Shown here: positions 1 through 12,660 of the stretch, one piece after another
Numbering within the stretch: the stretch's first letter is position 1
Layout: every line of letters starts with the position of its first letter
NCBI GenBank assembly: GCA_015680685.1
Contig: MNCI01014376.1
Span: 273,573 to 333,395 of the forward strand
Direction of reading: 5' to 3'
Length of the DNA stretch: 59,823 nt
Source: Gnetum montanum
Lineage: Eukaryota > Streptophyta > Gnetopsida > Gnetales > Gnetaceae
Made by a program: the position numbers and the translations under genes
Notes under the pieces: model-generated
The model's input: only the letters and a program-made list of their open reading frames with translations
Told to the model about the DNA's origin: nothing
The model's database searches: none

Positions 1-539
1 TACCTTGGGTGGTCCGCACGCGGATCAGACAAGGATTTCCCCGAACATGTACTGAAGTGCTACACGCTGGGTTATGCGTAAACGGCGTAACGAGCTTAAA
101 TGAGAGCGTAAACAGCATAACAGATGCGAACGGGGCGTAAATGTAAAAGAGCGTAAACAGAAACACATGTAAGAAATTAGTGTAAAATATAAACAATGGT
201 ATTACAAAGTGAAAGTACAGTGCACCGGTCTAACGCAGTTGTGATGGAACACAAGGCGGACGAAAAGCCCTGGTGGATGCAGGGATGACTCGGCTAGTTC
301 GCACGGTAGGCGGAGCATAGAGACACTGTGCACGGCGTACAGCGCTTTCTAGCATAAGAGGGTTTTACCTCTGGTGCACAACGGAATTACTCCTGGGTAT
401 GCTCTAGGATTTTTGCCAACTCCCTTATGCAAGTGGAAAAGTGGGGTTTTTTATACCGGTTGTTACGCTAGACTCAGGTTGGGCGACACGTGGACATTGA
501 CCGGGTGCAAAAAGGGCATAAGATTTACAAGTGTACAAC

Positions 540-965
540 ATATTACATCTGCTGAGCGTATACGCTAGGCGTATACGCTGTATCAGGTGGGCGTAGACTC
601 TGGGCGTATATGCTGGATACGCTGGGTGTATACGCTGTATCTGGTGGGCATAGACTCTAGATGTATATGCTGGATATGCTGGGTGTAGATGCTGTGGAAG
701 CTGGGCGTACACGCTAAGCGTATATGCCGACAATGGCTGGGCGTATACGCCGGGCGTATACGCTGATGGTTGTCGACTTGCTTCAATTCTTGCTCTTTGG
801 TGCTGTCTTCATTCTGTCTTTGGAGACTCCATGTCGGGCGTAAACATTTGCCGTACCCGCCGAGCGTACATGTGAAGTGTACGTCAAGCGTGTAAGTTGG
901 ATGTCTACGCTGGGCGTATACGCTGTTGATGTCGGGCGTATACGTTGGGCGCATACGCTGGTACT
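540..965. repeat. Array of palindromic GCGTATACGC motifs
   Basis: GCGTATACGC and near variants recur from 555 to 960, often as GGGCGTATACGCTG. AGCGTATACGCT at 555-566 is a perfect 12-bp palindrome. A related single-sided motif, GCGTAAAC, occurs several times at 76-158 and again near 838. The region 1-1250 is GC-richer than the DNA that follows. Confidence 0.75.
564..734. repeat. 57-bp tandem repeat, three units
   Basis: Units at 564-620, 621-677 and 678-734 align without gaps: each starts GCTRGGYGTA and carries GTATATGC near position 43. Units 1 and 2 are close; unit 3 is more diverged. As 57 is a multiple of 3, the minus strand stays open and reads as 19-residue Tyr/Arg/Ala repeats, which I regard as a by-product of the array. 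Confidence 0.85.
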
Positions 966-1250
966 GCATACTTAGTGCCAATTAAGCATTTTGATCCACA
1001 AAGTTGCAATGTGCGACACCAAGTGTAGCCGTGGTTATCCGTGGATCCTAGGGACCTGCTTCTTGTCGGACAAGTATCAAGCTCGAAATTTTTGTGGTGT
1101 TTCACTTACGAATCGAAATCCATGGTAGGAAATCCATCCAAAAACCCTTGTTTCTATGGGGTGGATTCCACTAAAGAACACTCTACTGCTATATGCAAAT
1201 GGAGGCATCTAAAAGATTCATGGCTCCCACTACTAACTGAGAAACACTAG

Positions 1251-2220
1251 TCACATAAATATTATTATTTTATTCCAACAATCAAAATATTTTCAAAATT
1301 GCCAAAAATCCATTATAACCAAAATTCCATAAAATTCTAACAAAATCTTATTTATGTCATGAGCAGATCCCAAATATTCATAAAATATCCAATGGCAAGT
1401 TTGAAAAAATTTTCACAATTTCAAAATTTTATCAAAAGATAGAAAAAGATATTGATAAGATTAAAATATTCTTTTTTATAAAAATAGGCCTAAAATGATA
1501 AAAATCTAGTAGAATCTTGGCATAATAATCAAAATGGTAGAAGAATAGTAGAAGATTAGAGAGCAAAGAGGAGGAAAAGAAAATCCACAAAAATATAGGA
1601 GAACTTCATATAAATAAACATAAAATAATCTCTCTTACTTGTGCTAGCAGAGCTTCCAAAATGTTCTTAGCATCTTTCTTATCTATAGGGTACTACCTCA
1701 ACAAAGCTAATTTATGCAATATTTAATTATAGTTAAAAATAAAATCCAAATCCTAGTTTAATGACAAAAAATGACAAGGGATATGACATGGGTAAAGTTA
1801 GGGTTCAAAATTGCTCCATGCATAAAGTATTATATAATCATGTGTGCATAATGAAAATAAAAGATGCATAAGTAGATGTGCCTAATCAAGCATAAATGTA
1901 CGTAAAGAAATAAATATGCATAGAAAAAAGTTTCTAAAGGAATGATAATTAACCAAAAAAACTTCTTGGGGCAATTAGATTTCAACATTTAATCATAAAA
2001 TATATAGTAGATCTATGACTAAGCTCCAACAATAGTAAAATATAGGATAAAAAGCTTTAACAAATACCTTAGTAAGAAAATTATATTTACTTATGTAGGA
2101 AACTAATAACAACGACAACTATAATAATAACAATAAGCTAACCTATTGAAAACATCTTACAACATTAAAGAATTAACCATATGTATTAAATTAAATAATT
2201 AAACTTATGCAAATTTTTGG
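1251..2220. other. AT-rich stretch without recognisable gene
   Basis: No open frame of note, no repeat boundary and no known motif were seen. The sequence has many poly-A and poly-T runs. Confidence 0.5.
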
Positions 2221-2221
2221 A

Positions 2222-3150
2222 CTGTGATGATGGTAAGAATACCAATTTGCATAGACCAACAAACTTAAACTTATATTGCTCTTTCCATTACCTATGCTTC
2301 TCATCATTTGTTTCTTTTCTTTTCCTTTCCTTTCCTTTTCTTTTCTTTTTATTTTCTTTTCTATTATTTTTTTTATTTTTATTTTCATTCATTTTATCTT
2401 TTCTTTCATAAGAAGAGGGTTTTCGAATGATACATGAGAGTTTGTCTGGATGGTAGGAATACCAATTTGAATGGACCTATAAGCTTGAAGTTATACTACT
2501 CTCCCCATTATCTTCTCTTCTCACCATCATGATTTTATTAATTTTCTTTTCTTTTCTTTTATTACCTTTTTTAATATTTTTCTTTTCTTATTTTTTTCAA
2601 GAGATTAGAATTTTTGAATTGTGCATGGAAATCACCACTTGAAGTCAACTTGCAAAAACATGAGAATTCATCCTTCATTGTGTGGCATACATAGGTCCAT
2701 GAAATGATGAACCTCTTATACCTAATATGGTCAATCATGACAACACATGCACCTTGATCTAATCACACTAATCAAACCCATTCATTTGACATAAGAGTCC
2801 TCAATGACATACCCTTTCCTTGCTAGTCACCAAGCACTCTTCTAGGATTCTAGAGCTCACATTCAAAGGTATGGATCCATCACCTTCTCATGGTTCTAGT
2901 ATCATTAGCTTCAATAGCTCATAGTATAAGTCCTATCTCCACACCAAATCTGATCCTAGTTCACTAGTAATTGATAGAGAAATACTAAGTGGATGAATTC
3001 TATTGTGTGGGATTCCATCGATCAAGGCTCCACTTTAGACTTGTTTAGCACTCTCACATAGTCATCACATATATAACTCACTCATCTACCATTGGCTTAT
3101 TAACTAACCACTCATTAAGTACATTAATTGATTTCCCCACACACACAAAA
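2222..3150. repeat. Direct repeat family R1, left copy
   Basis: Closely similar in order and spacing to 6370-7140: both hold a T/C-rich block, CATAAGAAGAGG, a stretch ending GGTTCTARTRSCATTAGC, and TTCAATAGCTCATA. Inside this copy the first ~215 bp is tandemly duplicated (blocks near 2225-2440 and 2445-2640, both with GGTARGAATACCAATTTG). Probably LTR or untranslated retrotransposon sequence. Confidence 0.65.
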
Positions 3151-3189
3151 ACATACTTAAATAAAAAAATATCATAAATTTTTATCTTT

Positions 3190-3730
3190 CTGATAAGTGT
3201 CATCCTAGTTTTGACTAATGGGATATCATATGAAACACAATGCAATCCAATTGTAAGCTTCAAATACAATGTTGAGTGGATTGCCAAGAACACGCATTTA
3301 TAATTTTACATTCAAGAAATATAAAAGAGATTATGATACATATTGTACAAATGGAAACTTGTGTTATCGAGTGAGAGATGGAGAAATTATTTATAATTCT
3401 ATATTTTATAATTTTATGGATTTTATAATTATAATACACAAAATAAATATAAACACACATGCATCATGATTCCTCCTGGGAATAAGTGCAATTCTCATGT
3501 CACAATCTCTCTTTGGAATAGGTACAACACTCCATGTAAAATGCAATAAAATTGCTCTTAGTCACAACCTCAATGGCCCAACACCATGCAGTATAATTGT
3601 GATGTCCTTGGATAAGGAATGAATTATTTCAACTTTATTGAATGGAAATAATACTAATTAAATAAATATTTTTATCAGTTACAGCTAAAGGCATCAACAA
3701 TGGAATAAAGAACAACCATGAGCTTTATTT
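3190..3730. repeat. Direct repeat family R2, left copy (LTR-like)
   Basis: About 540 bp matching 14150-14650 in the same orientation, with shared stretches such as TATAAACACACATGCATCAT and CTCCTTGGATAAGGAATGAA. The two copies lie about 11 kb apart and bracket the minus-strand gypsy coding relic, as LTRs would. Confidence 0.65.
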
Positions 3731-6369
3731 ATTGCAAAAGCACTAGAATTAAAATTGACCAAATGGTTCTAGGCTACATAAGCAAGGTAGCACTCTAACA
3801 AAGTCTAGTTGCACTAGTAAAAGCCATGACTCAAAACACATATGAAAACAATAAAACATACAACATACCTAGGGGAGAAAGAGATCTTCACATAAATTGA
3901 ATACCATCATCCCTGATAAATATTCAAGTATGCTAATGATAAAATAACTAAGATGTGTAAACAAGCTCATCCCGAGTATTTCTAATTTCTACGAAATAAC
4001 GAAGGAGGTTTCTCAATTCCTAGACATTAACAGATATTTTCCAACATAGCCTAATCCAATCTTAGTTACACGAGGTAAAACTAGACTTGACATGGGGTAC
4101 ATGAACACCCCTACACTGACACAGGAGATGCATTGATGTAGAAAAGTTAGTGTACCCCCTATACAAATCCCACTTTGTACCATGAATCCTAAATAAAAGC
4201 CAAAACTTAAGGGAATATTCTAGAAGAATCATAGGACATCTAAATGAAGCCAAAATTATTCTAAGAAGCTTAAAGTCATACACACACAATCTCAAAGTAT
4301 GACACAAGGGATAAGGATACATCTCATAAGACCAAGAATCTTAACCAAAGATGCTAGACTACAAACATAGGGTACATGAAATACTTCCCATATTCAAGAC
4401 TTATAATTATCATAAAAATTACCACTAGATACCTCCTTATTTTTTTATGACTAGATAAAGTTATTTTCATAGCTTTAAAACTTAAGATAGAAGGATTGGA
4501 ACTAGACAACATAACAAGGTCAATGCAAAGTAGTTAAAAATATACAAATACTTTGACACAAGACACATTACAAAATTTCCATATTGAGAAGAGGGGCAAG
4601 GAATGATGACTAACAAGAACAATTTCCTAACATTCCTACAAGATGAAGATGCCTTAGGCTTGATGGAATGATCTTTGATAAGTCTTTTAATTTATATCTA
4701 GTTATTGCTTGTTGTGCATGTCCCTTACCTATAGTTCAAGAAGATGATCCTTTCACCTCTAAATCTTTCTTTTGATAGAGACTTCAAGTTTTGAATCGGA
4801 TGGATGTTCTTCAAGTGGAATTGACTAGTGTTATCTTTATAGATCTTAGGAGTGCACTATCCTAAACATGTTAGACTGCAACAATATTAAAAATTAGGTG
4901 AAATATTTAGGCATTAAGCCACCATTGAAAAAATTATTTAAGAGAACAAAAAGAAGTATAGTTCCCAAAGAAAACATAAAGAAGAAAATCATAGTTTAAT
5001 GTTAAACATCTACATAGGTATGATGAATAACATAGAATTGAAAAATGCATATCCAGCTAGATTTCTCCTCCATGAATGAATTATCAAACAACAACCTTGG
5101 ATAATACTAAATGCACATACTAAAGAACATAAGCATAACAATTAAAGATACAAATGTAGGAATCAATAAAATAAAAGATTCTAAAATGTATGATACTATC
5201 AACCAAATAAATTGAGCTATGCAAGATCATGAAGTATAATTCAATTAGACATTTAATCTAAAATCAAAATGTGTGGGTAAAAAACAAAAGTAGAATAAGA
5301 TAGTTCTAGTTAAACCATTAGGCTCATCAAGTTGCAACCACACATGCATAAGACCAATGAAGGATCTTATGTTGTGCAACCATCATCATCCTACGAGTTA
5401 ACCTTGAGCTTGTTCATTCAAAATTTTAAGCCACTAAGAATTCACAAGTGGGTCCTCCCTATACTAGGCACTTGCTTTTCTTTCCCTTGTCAAACTATTG
5501 ATGGAACACCCATGGATTCCCAACAATCAATGAGACATCATATCAAACACGAATCCATCATCTTCGATGACCAAATCTCATCCTCCACTTCACCTAATTA
5601 ACTTCCTATGAAACACAACAATGCACACAATGGAAAGAAATAGATGGAGAATGAAAGATGGAAAAAAGAAAGAAAATGTGAGAGTACAACATCATTGGAT
5701 CCCTAGCCAACCATTCAATTAGCTCATGGAAGCATAAGAGCACATCCTACATCTTATGAGAGATCCACCACTACATCCCTTCACCACTACTTATCCACAT
5801 GGTGGGGATAGACCTTCAAGTATTCCTTCCAAGTGAAAGATTACACCTACCTCTACTAGTGCCATCTAGCCTTGATTATTTCATGGTTCAAACATTGGTG
5901 AAATCAAACCAAGGCAACATGTTATAGAATATCCAAAAGTCAAGATTCCAATTTTATTTTTCTCGATTCATGCATGTATGCATAACAAGCTTCCTAAATT
6001 TTGCTTGACCAAAAACCTCCTATTGATCCCCCTAGCTATGTTAACTTATCCCAATTTCAATAGTACTTATAATGTCAAGACCAAGAAATGATGGACATGA
6101 TTATGGTTTGGGTCAATGATTATAGATATTGAATCTTAAAAGAATATGGATTTAGGAATAAGGTGAGAGTAGAAATTAATATTACCAAAGTTCATTAAGA
6201 GAGAGACTTCTGGGCAATCATGGCCATGGGTAGGGATGGACCAAGATATTTTCTTAAGTTATTACATTTGGAATTCAAGTGATCTAGGAAATGAGTTAAA
6301 CATGAAAAATACTTACATGGGTATTAGTTCAAATGCTCATTTTGGTCTTAACTATGCAATCATAAGATC
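3731..6369. other. AT-rich stretch, no recognised gene
   Basis: A 89-codon open frame at 5332-5601 (plus) resembles nothing I know and sits in sequence with no other coding signs. The rest is AT-rich with no repeat partner found in this window. It is presumably old retrotransposon sequence, by position only. Confidence 0.4.
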
Positions 6370-7140
6370 ATTCTACAATGGTAAAAGTACTAATTTATGT
6401 AGGTTGATAATCTCATAGTTACATTACTCTTCCCATCACTTCTTATTCTTATCATTTTTATATTATTATTTTTCTTTTCTTTCTTATATTGATTTCATTT
6501 TTCATATTTTCATTTCATTCATCATGTTTTTTTCCTTTCTTTTATTTTCATAAGAAGAGGATTTTTTATGATGCATTAAAGTCATGGAAATGATTGGAAT
6601 TTTGAATCACCACCTAGAGTCTTCAACATTCATGAATATTAGGATTCATTGCTCATCACATGACATGCACAAGTTCATAAGATCACAAATCTCTTCTAAC
6701 CATCATGACCAGAAAGGGCAACATGTGCACCTAGATTCAATTATATTGATTAGATTCATTTAGTAATCATAAGGATCCTCAATTGCACACCCTTTTCTTA
6801 CTAGTGACTAATCACTCTTCTATGATCCTAAAGCTCATACCTTAAGGTGTGGACCCCCTACCTCCTCATGGTTCTAATGGCATTAGCTTCAATAGCTCAT
6901 ACTATAAGTCCAAGATCCCCACTAACTTTAAGCTTTGTTCATCAATAATGGATAGAGGAAAATATGGATTGATGAATTTCGTTGCATGGACATTCCATCA
7001 ATTATGATTCTACTTTGAACCCATTTGGCACTCTTGCATCATCACTGCATTTATAACTTATCCATACATGATTGGCTTATTGGGTGAGCATTCATAAATT
7101 GCATTAATTGATTTTCCCACATACACATACAAACACACTT
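6370..7140. repeat. Direct repeat family R1, right copy
   Basis: Second copy of the repeat at 2.2-3.15 kb, same orientation, with scattered substitutions and small indels. It lies just beyond the integrase end of the minus-strand gypsy relic, where 3' untranslated or LTR sequence would be expected. Confidence 0.65.
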
Positions 7141-7449
7141 AACAAAAAGAAAATATAGTGCATGATCAATCATTCAACACATAACAAAATAGTGAAAAGA
7201 AAGGAAAATTATACATTGCATGGAGGATTTCTCTTACACAAATAATTCATGTCTATCACCTAATAGACCTCTGAGTGTAAAATAAAAGATTAATTATTTT
7301 GTACTCTTAGAGGATAAAGATATTCTTTATAGTACTTCAGGTATTGCTTGTTGATCAATAAACTTTTATCTAGCTTATCTAGATTGTAGATGTTTCTAGA
7401 TTATCAATATGTCTTATGCCAGACTAGTAACTGGTGTGGATAATGTATG

Positions 7450-8300
7450 ATCCTTTTCATTGAAATTAAAAATTTTCCAAATGGGCCAAGTATAACAAAT
7501 TAACATATAGGACCTTATCACTAGATTTGAAATCAAACTCTCTTATGTGAACATCCTAGTAAGCCTTTATGTAGAAATGTTCTAACTTATTTTACATCAA
7601 GGTGATTTTCCAATTCTCATCAAAAAGATTAAGGTTGATCAACCTCTCTTACGTTTCAAAATCTAAGGTCATATCAAAATCCACAACACTATCCAAGGTT
7701 TTCATTTCAAGATCAATAGGCAATTATGGAACCTATTTATACACCAACTTAAATAGTGTCTAATCAACAAGATTCTTCCATATCATTCAATAAACCCAAA
7801 AATCATCATTAAGTTTATTAGATCAATCTCCTTTATACCTACTAACCATTTTTCTAAGTATTCTAAAAATTTCATGGTTAGTAACTTTCACCTTGCCATT
7901 AGCCTATAGGTGATTAGAAAATTTTAATTTATGATTAACCCCACAACATTCCAGTAAATTCTTAAAAACCATACCATTAAAGTACATATCATTATCAAAG
8001 ATCAAGATTCAAGGAATACCAAATCTATGAAGCACATTATTCTAAAGGAAGTTCTCTGCAATGGTAGATGAATAGTCCTTAACTATAGTAGCTTCCGTCC
8101 ACTTTGTACAATATTCTACATACATGATGATGTATGCTTTGTCATTAGAGGCTGGAGTGATGGGGTTGATAAAGATAGTTTCCTACATGTTAAAGGGCTC
8201 CAATTGTTGGATTCTCTGGTTTCTCCATACATGAATATGCACCTTCCTCATGTTGGCACTTGTTACAGTAATGCATAAACTACTAAGCATCACAAAACAT
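7450..8300 (-). pseudogene. Gypsy integrase remnant
   Basis: Reads YVEYCTKWTEA, then HRFGIP*ILIFDNDMYFNG (D of the catalytic core), GVNHKLKFSNHL, and downstream FDENWKITLM and VHIREFDFKSSDKVL, following the gypsy integrase plan (KW.EA..DRFGTP..ISD.G..F). Interrupted by stops. Confidence 0.85.
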
Positions 8301-8829
8301 GATAAGTGAAAAACAACCTATGAGTAGTAGCTTTATCATAGTCCTCCTTTTAGCATAGTTCACACTTCATACACCATGTTACATGTGAGCCAAGATGGTA
8401 CCCTGGCTTTCTTTTAGAACATACCACCTTATCAGACCATCAAGGCATCTCCTGTAAAGATGCTCTTTAACAACTAAGTAAGGCTTTACCTAGTGCTGGA
8501 ATCATTAGATCTTTCTTTTATTCCACTAAGGAGGAATCGTCTTGGCCATTAGGTAATTGAGAATGTTCACAGACCACCAACATTCATGTTTGTTCTTTGA
8601 GTTGAATATGATCTTACGAATATGGTCAATTGGAAATTCATCGAAAAGAACACCATCTCCTTTGTTTCCAATTCACAACTACAATAGATTATCTACTACC
8701 ACATTTTTTTGCTCAGTTACAATCAATCATGTAGAGATCAAATTCCTACAAAACAATGAGCCATCAAATCACATGAGGATTGACATTCAATGTTTTCATG
8801 AGAAACTGGATGGTACTATAATTACTATG

Positions 8830-9140
8830 GATTGATATTTTTTTCCTGAACAACATAATGCCTAAACTTTTGTAGTGCAAAAATAATGGTCATCAACTCC
8901 TTTTCAATGATGGTGTAATTTAATTAAGGCCCTACAATGCTTCAACTAGTATATTAGATGTAGTATAGCCTCTTCTTCTCATAAAAGTGCATCATAATAA
9001 CATCCAATTCAAAGTTAAAAGCATCTATCATTATATAGAAGAGTTGAGCCTAGTTAGGACTCTACAATACTAGAGATTGGATTAGCATTTTCTTCATATC
9101 TTGGAAGGTATTTTTACATTCCTTGCTCCATGAGAATGTA
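8830..9140 (-). pseudogene. Gypsy RNase H remnant
   Basis: Reads FSWSKECKNTFQDMKKML, then an IDAFNFELDVIM block in place of DAS..A.GAVL, then NYTIIEKELMTIIFALQKFR, the standard NYTTTEKELLAVVFALxKFR of gypsy RNase H. Three or more stops. Confidence 0.85.
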
Positions 9141-9149
9141 ACATCTTCC

Positions 9150-9870
9150 TTTGTAAGCTCAAATAAAGGCCTAGCTATTCTAGAATAATCTATAATAAAT
9201 CTAAAATAATAGCTTGTATGGCCAAGGAAAGATCACACTTCTTTGAACATCATGGAAATTTGCATCATGTTTTTGGTGGTGGAGATCTTGTTACGATATA
9301 TCTCAATCTCGTTTTTCAAAACATTTTGATGAATAGAAATTTCCTTAGGCATCATTAATTCATTTTTATTTGAATTCAAATTTAAGTTCATCTAGTAGTA
9401 ATAACAATGAATAGCATTAAGCCAATTCCACGCTTCTTAAAATATTTTTCGATTAGTGAAAATGTAATGCATGAAGATTTTCATGTTATTTCCAATGTAA
9501 TATTGGAACACATACATCACCAGTTGTTGGAATGTGGCTAGTACAATGCATAATCCAAAAAGCATGTGCTTGAAGGCACAGGTTCACCACAACTAGATGA
9601 AAGTAGTTTTTACTTGATCCTCTAGTACAATGTTGATCTAATTGTAACAACAGTACTCATCAAGGACTCTATAGTATTCCTAGCTAGAGATATTTTCCAA
9701 TACCTAGTTCACAAATAGTAATGGGAAATGCTCATTGGAGATGGCAACATTCAACAACCTATATTCAACACAAACCCTCCATTCATTGTATTTCTTTGGT
9801 GCAACTACAGTTGGACTGACCCACTCATTGTTAAAAATAGGTGCAATGAAACCATCTCATAGGATATGGA
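9150..9870 (-). pseudogene. Gypsy reverse transcriptase remnant
   Basis: Reads GFIAPIFNNEWVSPTVVAPK then WRVCVEYRLLN and EHFPLLFVN*VLENI, the start of the Ty3/gypsy RT palm (SEWVSP...VPKK...WRVCVDYRxLN...FPLPFID). The later part is more decayed. Confidence 0.85.
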
Positions 9871-10449
9871 TGATTTTTTTTTCACCACATCTTGCATATT
9901 AGGATTAAGTCTTCATTGAAGTATCTATCATGGCGTGATGCTCAAGTTCATATATATGTGTTATTGACAAATAAAGGAGTTAATTCCCATAATCTCATCA
10001 TGAGACTAGACAAATGTTTTTCTCCACTTTACATCTACTTTTTTTAGGTCAATCTTTTGAATGATTATTAGAGTGTAATTGATAATTTTAGATGATCATC
10101 AATGAGGAATAGATACTATAAGACTTCTTGAGTTTTAGCGATGATGGGAAAACATTTTAGAACAAATCAAGAGTGTCCTAAAATTGATTTTACTGCATCA
10201 TTACAATAGCCTTCTTTATGTTCTCTACTTTTGAATCAAATGATTCAATATTGGATAAGACAAAAAAATTGATTGATGTTTCAAAGGTCTTATTTTGGGC
10301 TTCATGAACTAGACGTTCTTCAAGGTAATTAACATCTCTAATAATAGAAATACATTTTGTGACATAGTAGTTGCAACCATAATTACCACATTACTTTGAA
10401 GGATTACATGAGATTTTCTTATAATGTATTTTTTTAGTAGTATCTTTCT

Positions 10450-10760
10450 TGCTGATTTTAAGGTGAAGATTTTGGAAGACTAACCTAGCATCAATGATTC
10501 TTAACCAAGTTCTTCCCATAATAACAGGAAAGTTGTCTCCCACATTGTCCTCTAATTTAATAATCAAGAAGTCTATAGGGTATGATCATCTTTCCAATGT
10601 TATTCTTACATTATTTAACTATCTCATAGGATATGTGAAGAATTAGTCTTCTAGCTCCAACATGATGTTAGTACTCTTTAGAGGAGAGAGCCCCTAATCA
10701 AGGTACTACTACAATAAAATGATGTTGACTCATGAACCAAAGTCACAAAGAGCTAGGCAA
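10450..10760 (-). pseudogene. Gypsy aspartic protease remnant
   Basis: Minus-strand translation gives LCDFGS*VNI, then YPIDFLIIKLEDNVGDN and FPVIMGRTWLRIIDARL. This follows plant gypsy proteases (LCDLGASVN ... PxxILGRPFLAT.RAxID). The catalytic Asp is kept but Thr/Ser-Gly is altered and stops are present. The polyprotein fragment upstream (10778-11173, minus, 131 codons) is open but not recognisable. Confidence 0.7.
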
Positions 10761-12234
10761 TGACCTTTCTCACTAATCTAAATCTCTACCATGGAATTCT
10801 TAGGAGCTAATTTCTTTTCCAATAGATGATCTTCTTTTACCACCCATGTGATTGCCTTGTACATGGTAATGGTTACAAAATGACTACCATTAGATGCCAT
10901 CATGTTTGACTTGTCAAATACTATGAAAAAACGTCCCCTTAAAGTGGATTTTTCATTTTGACAGTGTTTAAGAAATGGTATTGGGACCTTCTTAATGTGG
11001 ACTTTTGTCTTGACTATAGTGTTATCCTCTTCATAAGATGAAGAGAATAGAGTTAACCCAATTCCATGACACTCATGTCTAGGCTTATGATAAAATTTTC
11101 TACCATGGGATATCAAATTAACCCTCATAACCAAATCAATAAAAGATTGGTAATATTTTTCCATTGCATACATAGAAGTAGGATCAACACCATAGGCAAC
11201 ATCACAAAATTTGATTTACCTAAGTTGTGGTACCCTACATGGGACTAATAAGCAGAAGTTGATGCTAATATTATTGGGGATCTTACTAAGCAAGATTTTT
11301 TAATGCAAGCTAGCATTGCTAAGGTGTTGTCCATGAAAGTAAATAAGTACCTATCTAGATACATTAAGAGTATGGATCAAAAGAAAACATCATTTGTTCC
11401 TGCATTAAGGTTGGGAAATTCCATGAAATAGCATTCCAAGGATTTGAAATTTTTCATTGCTAGTACTAATACATGGCATGGATTACAAGTACATATCTTT
11501 AGAATAGTATACTTGGCCAAGGTAGGGATTCCTCCTTGTTTTCCTCTTAACAAACTTGGGATTCCAAGGCATCCTAACTTGTTCCATTTTACTAATCATA
11601 TGACCCATGACTAGGCATTACTTAAAATCATGAGGATCTATGCAACTCGTAGGAATCCTCATCATTAGAAGATTAGGAAGCATCATCTAAATCTTTCCTT
11701 ATGCTCTTAGAGTAAGATATTTTTCTTACCCTTTCCATTATACTTATTTCCAATTCGAGGTAGTACAATCACTATAACTATAGCTTTAAGCATTCTATCA
11801 TCCATGTCCTTAAGGTTACCTATCATCTTCTTACACATCACATCCCAAACTTGATCCACCTAGTGGACCAAGGCTATCAAGGTCTTATTGGATCTAACTT
11901 GATCTTGTGCCAAGACCTCAATAGTAATAGAAGATTCAATTGTACCTTTGATAATTTTGAACTTCTTTCTATGCATGACATTGTAATTATGCTTCTCATA
12001 TGATTATTATTTCCTCCATTCACCTTTTATGCTAGCTATGATGTCAACGAGTGCTTTGATTTGGGTCATAAAATTTTTATGTACCTAGCCTATTAAGTAC
12101 ATATCCACTAGGATTCTTGTTTCCTACCACATGCATCAATTATTCTTATTGGCTAAAACCATAGTTTAGACAACAATGAGCTATTTTCATGTATCTCTTC
12201 ATGGTACTGTCTAGTGGGTTCCCTTCCTCCATTT

Positions 12235-12660
12235 GGTCATCTTCTTCTTAATATTTCAAATGTAGACATAAATTTAAAAAATTTTTATAAATTTTTATTC
12301 ATATCTACCCATCCTTGAATTGATTTAGATGGTAAGAACTTAGACCAAGTTTCTACTTGCTTAATGAAGATGTGGGAAAAAACTAAAACTTCTACCAATC
12401 ATTAATGATCCCTTGTATATAGCAAGCATCATCAAACACCTATACATTGAGTTAGAAATAATCATGGGTAAACCCTTTATATGTTGGAACATCAACCATG
12501 TTGATTTATTTAATCCTATTTTTATGAACATGCTTCCACTAAATGAATATAGCTTCATTAAGCTCATGATAATCACCCTAATCAAAAAAGGGAACATCAA
12601 CATCACTGGATGATCCTGATAAGTAAAGATGTTGGAACATGAGAAAGAGAGCATCCTCAT
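12235..12660 (-). pseudogene. Gypsy gag remnant
   Basis: A minus-strand frame reads KQVETWSKFLPSKSIQGW then DMNKNL*KFFKF, matching the gag pattern AKxWYxSLPxxSIxxW...FFxKF. Just upstream, in another frame, VFDDACYIQGIINDW precedes it as in the gag at 58.4 kb (VFHDACALQNIENEW). Interrupted by several stops. Confidence 0.7.

Larger units (their letters stand above)
1..1250. other. GC-richer non-coding block of unknown origin
   Basis: Base composition changes sharply near 1250 to very AT-rich sequence. No protein similarity is recognisable in either strand. The only structure is the motif array. It may be untranslated or LTR sequence of a retroelement cut by the window edge, but nothing proves this. 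Confidence 0.4.
7250..12660 (-). mobile_element. Decayed Ty3/gypsy retrotransposon, minus strand
   Basis: Reading down the minus strand from 12.66 kb, gag, protease, reverse transcriptase, RNase H and integrase similarities follow in the Ty3/gypsy order. Every domain is broken by stops and frameshifts, so the element is long dead. R2 copies at 3.2 and 14.2 kb may be its LTRs; R1 at 6.4-7.1 kb may be its 3' untranslated end. Domain details are given in separate entries. Confidence 0.85.

Noticed and set aside
425-981. Minus-strand open frames of 102 and 132 codons with Tyr/Arg/Ala repeats
   Set aside because: They are open because the 57-bp tandem unit is a multiple of three and its motif has no stops. 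No start context, domain or coding composition supports a gene.
5332-5601. 89-codon plus-strand ORF
   Set aside because: No family resemblance and no neighbouring coding signal in a repeat-rich area. Length is within chance.
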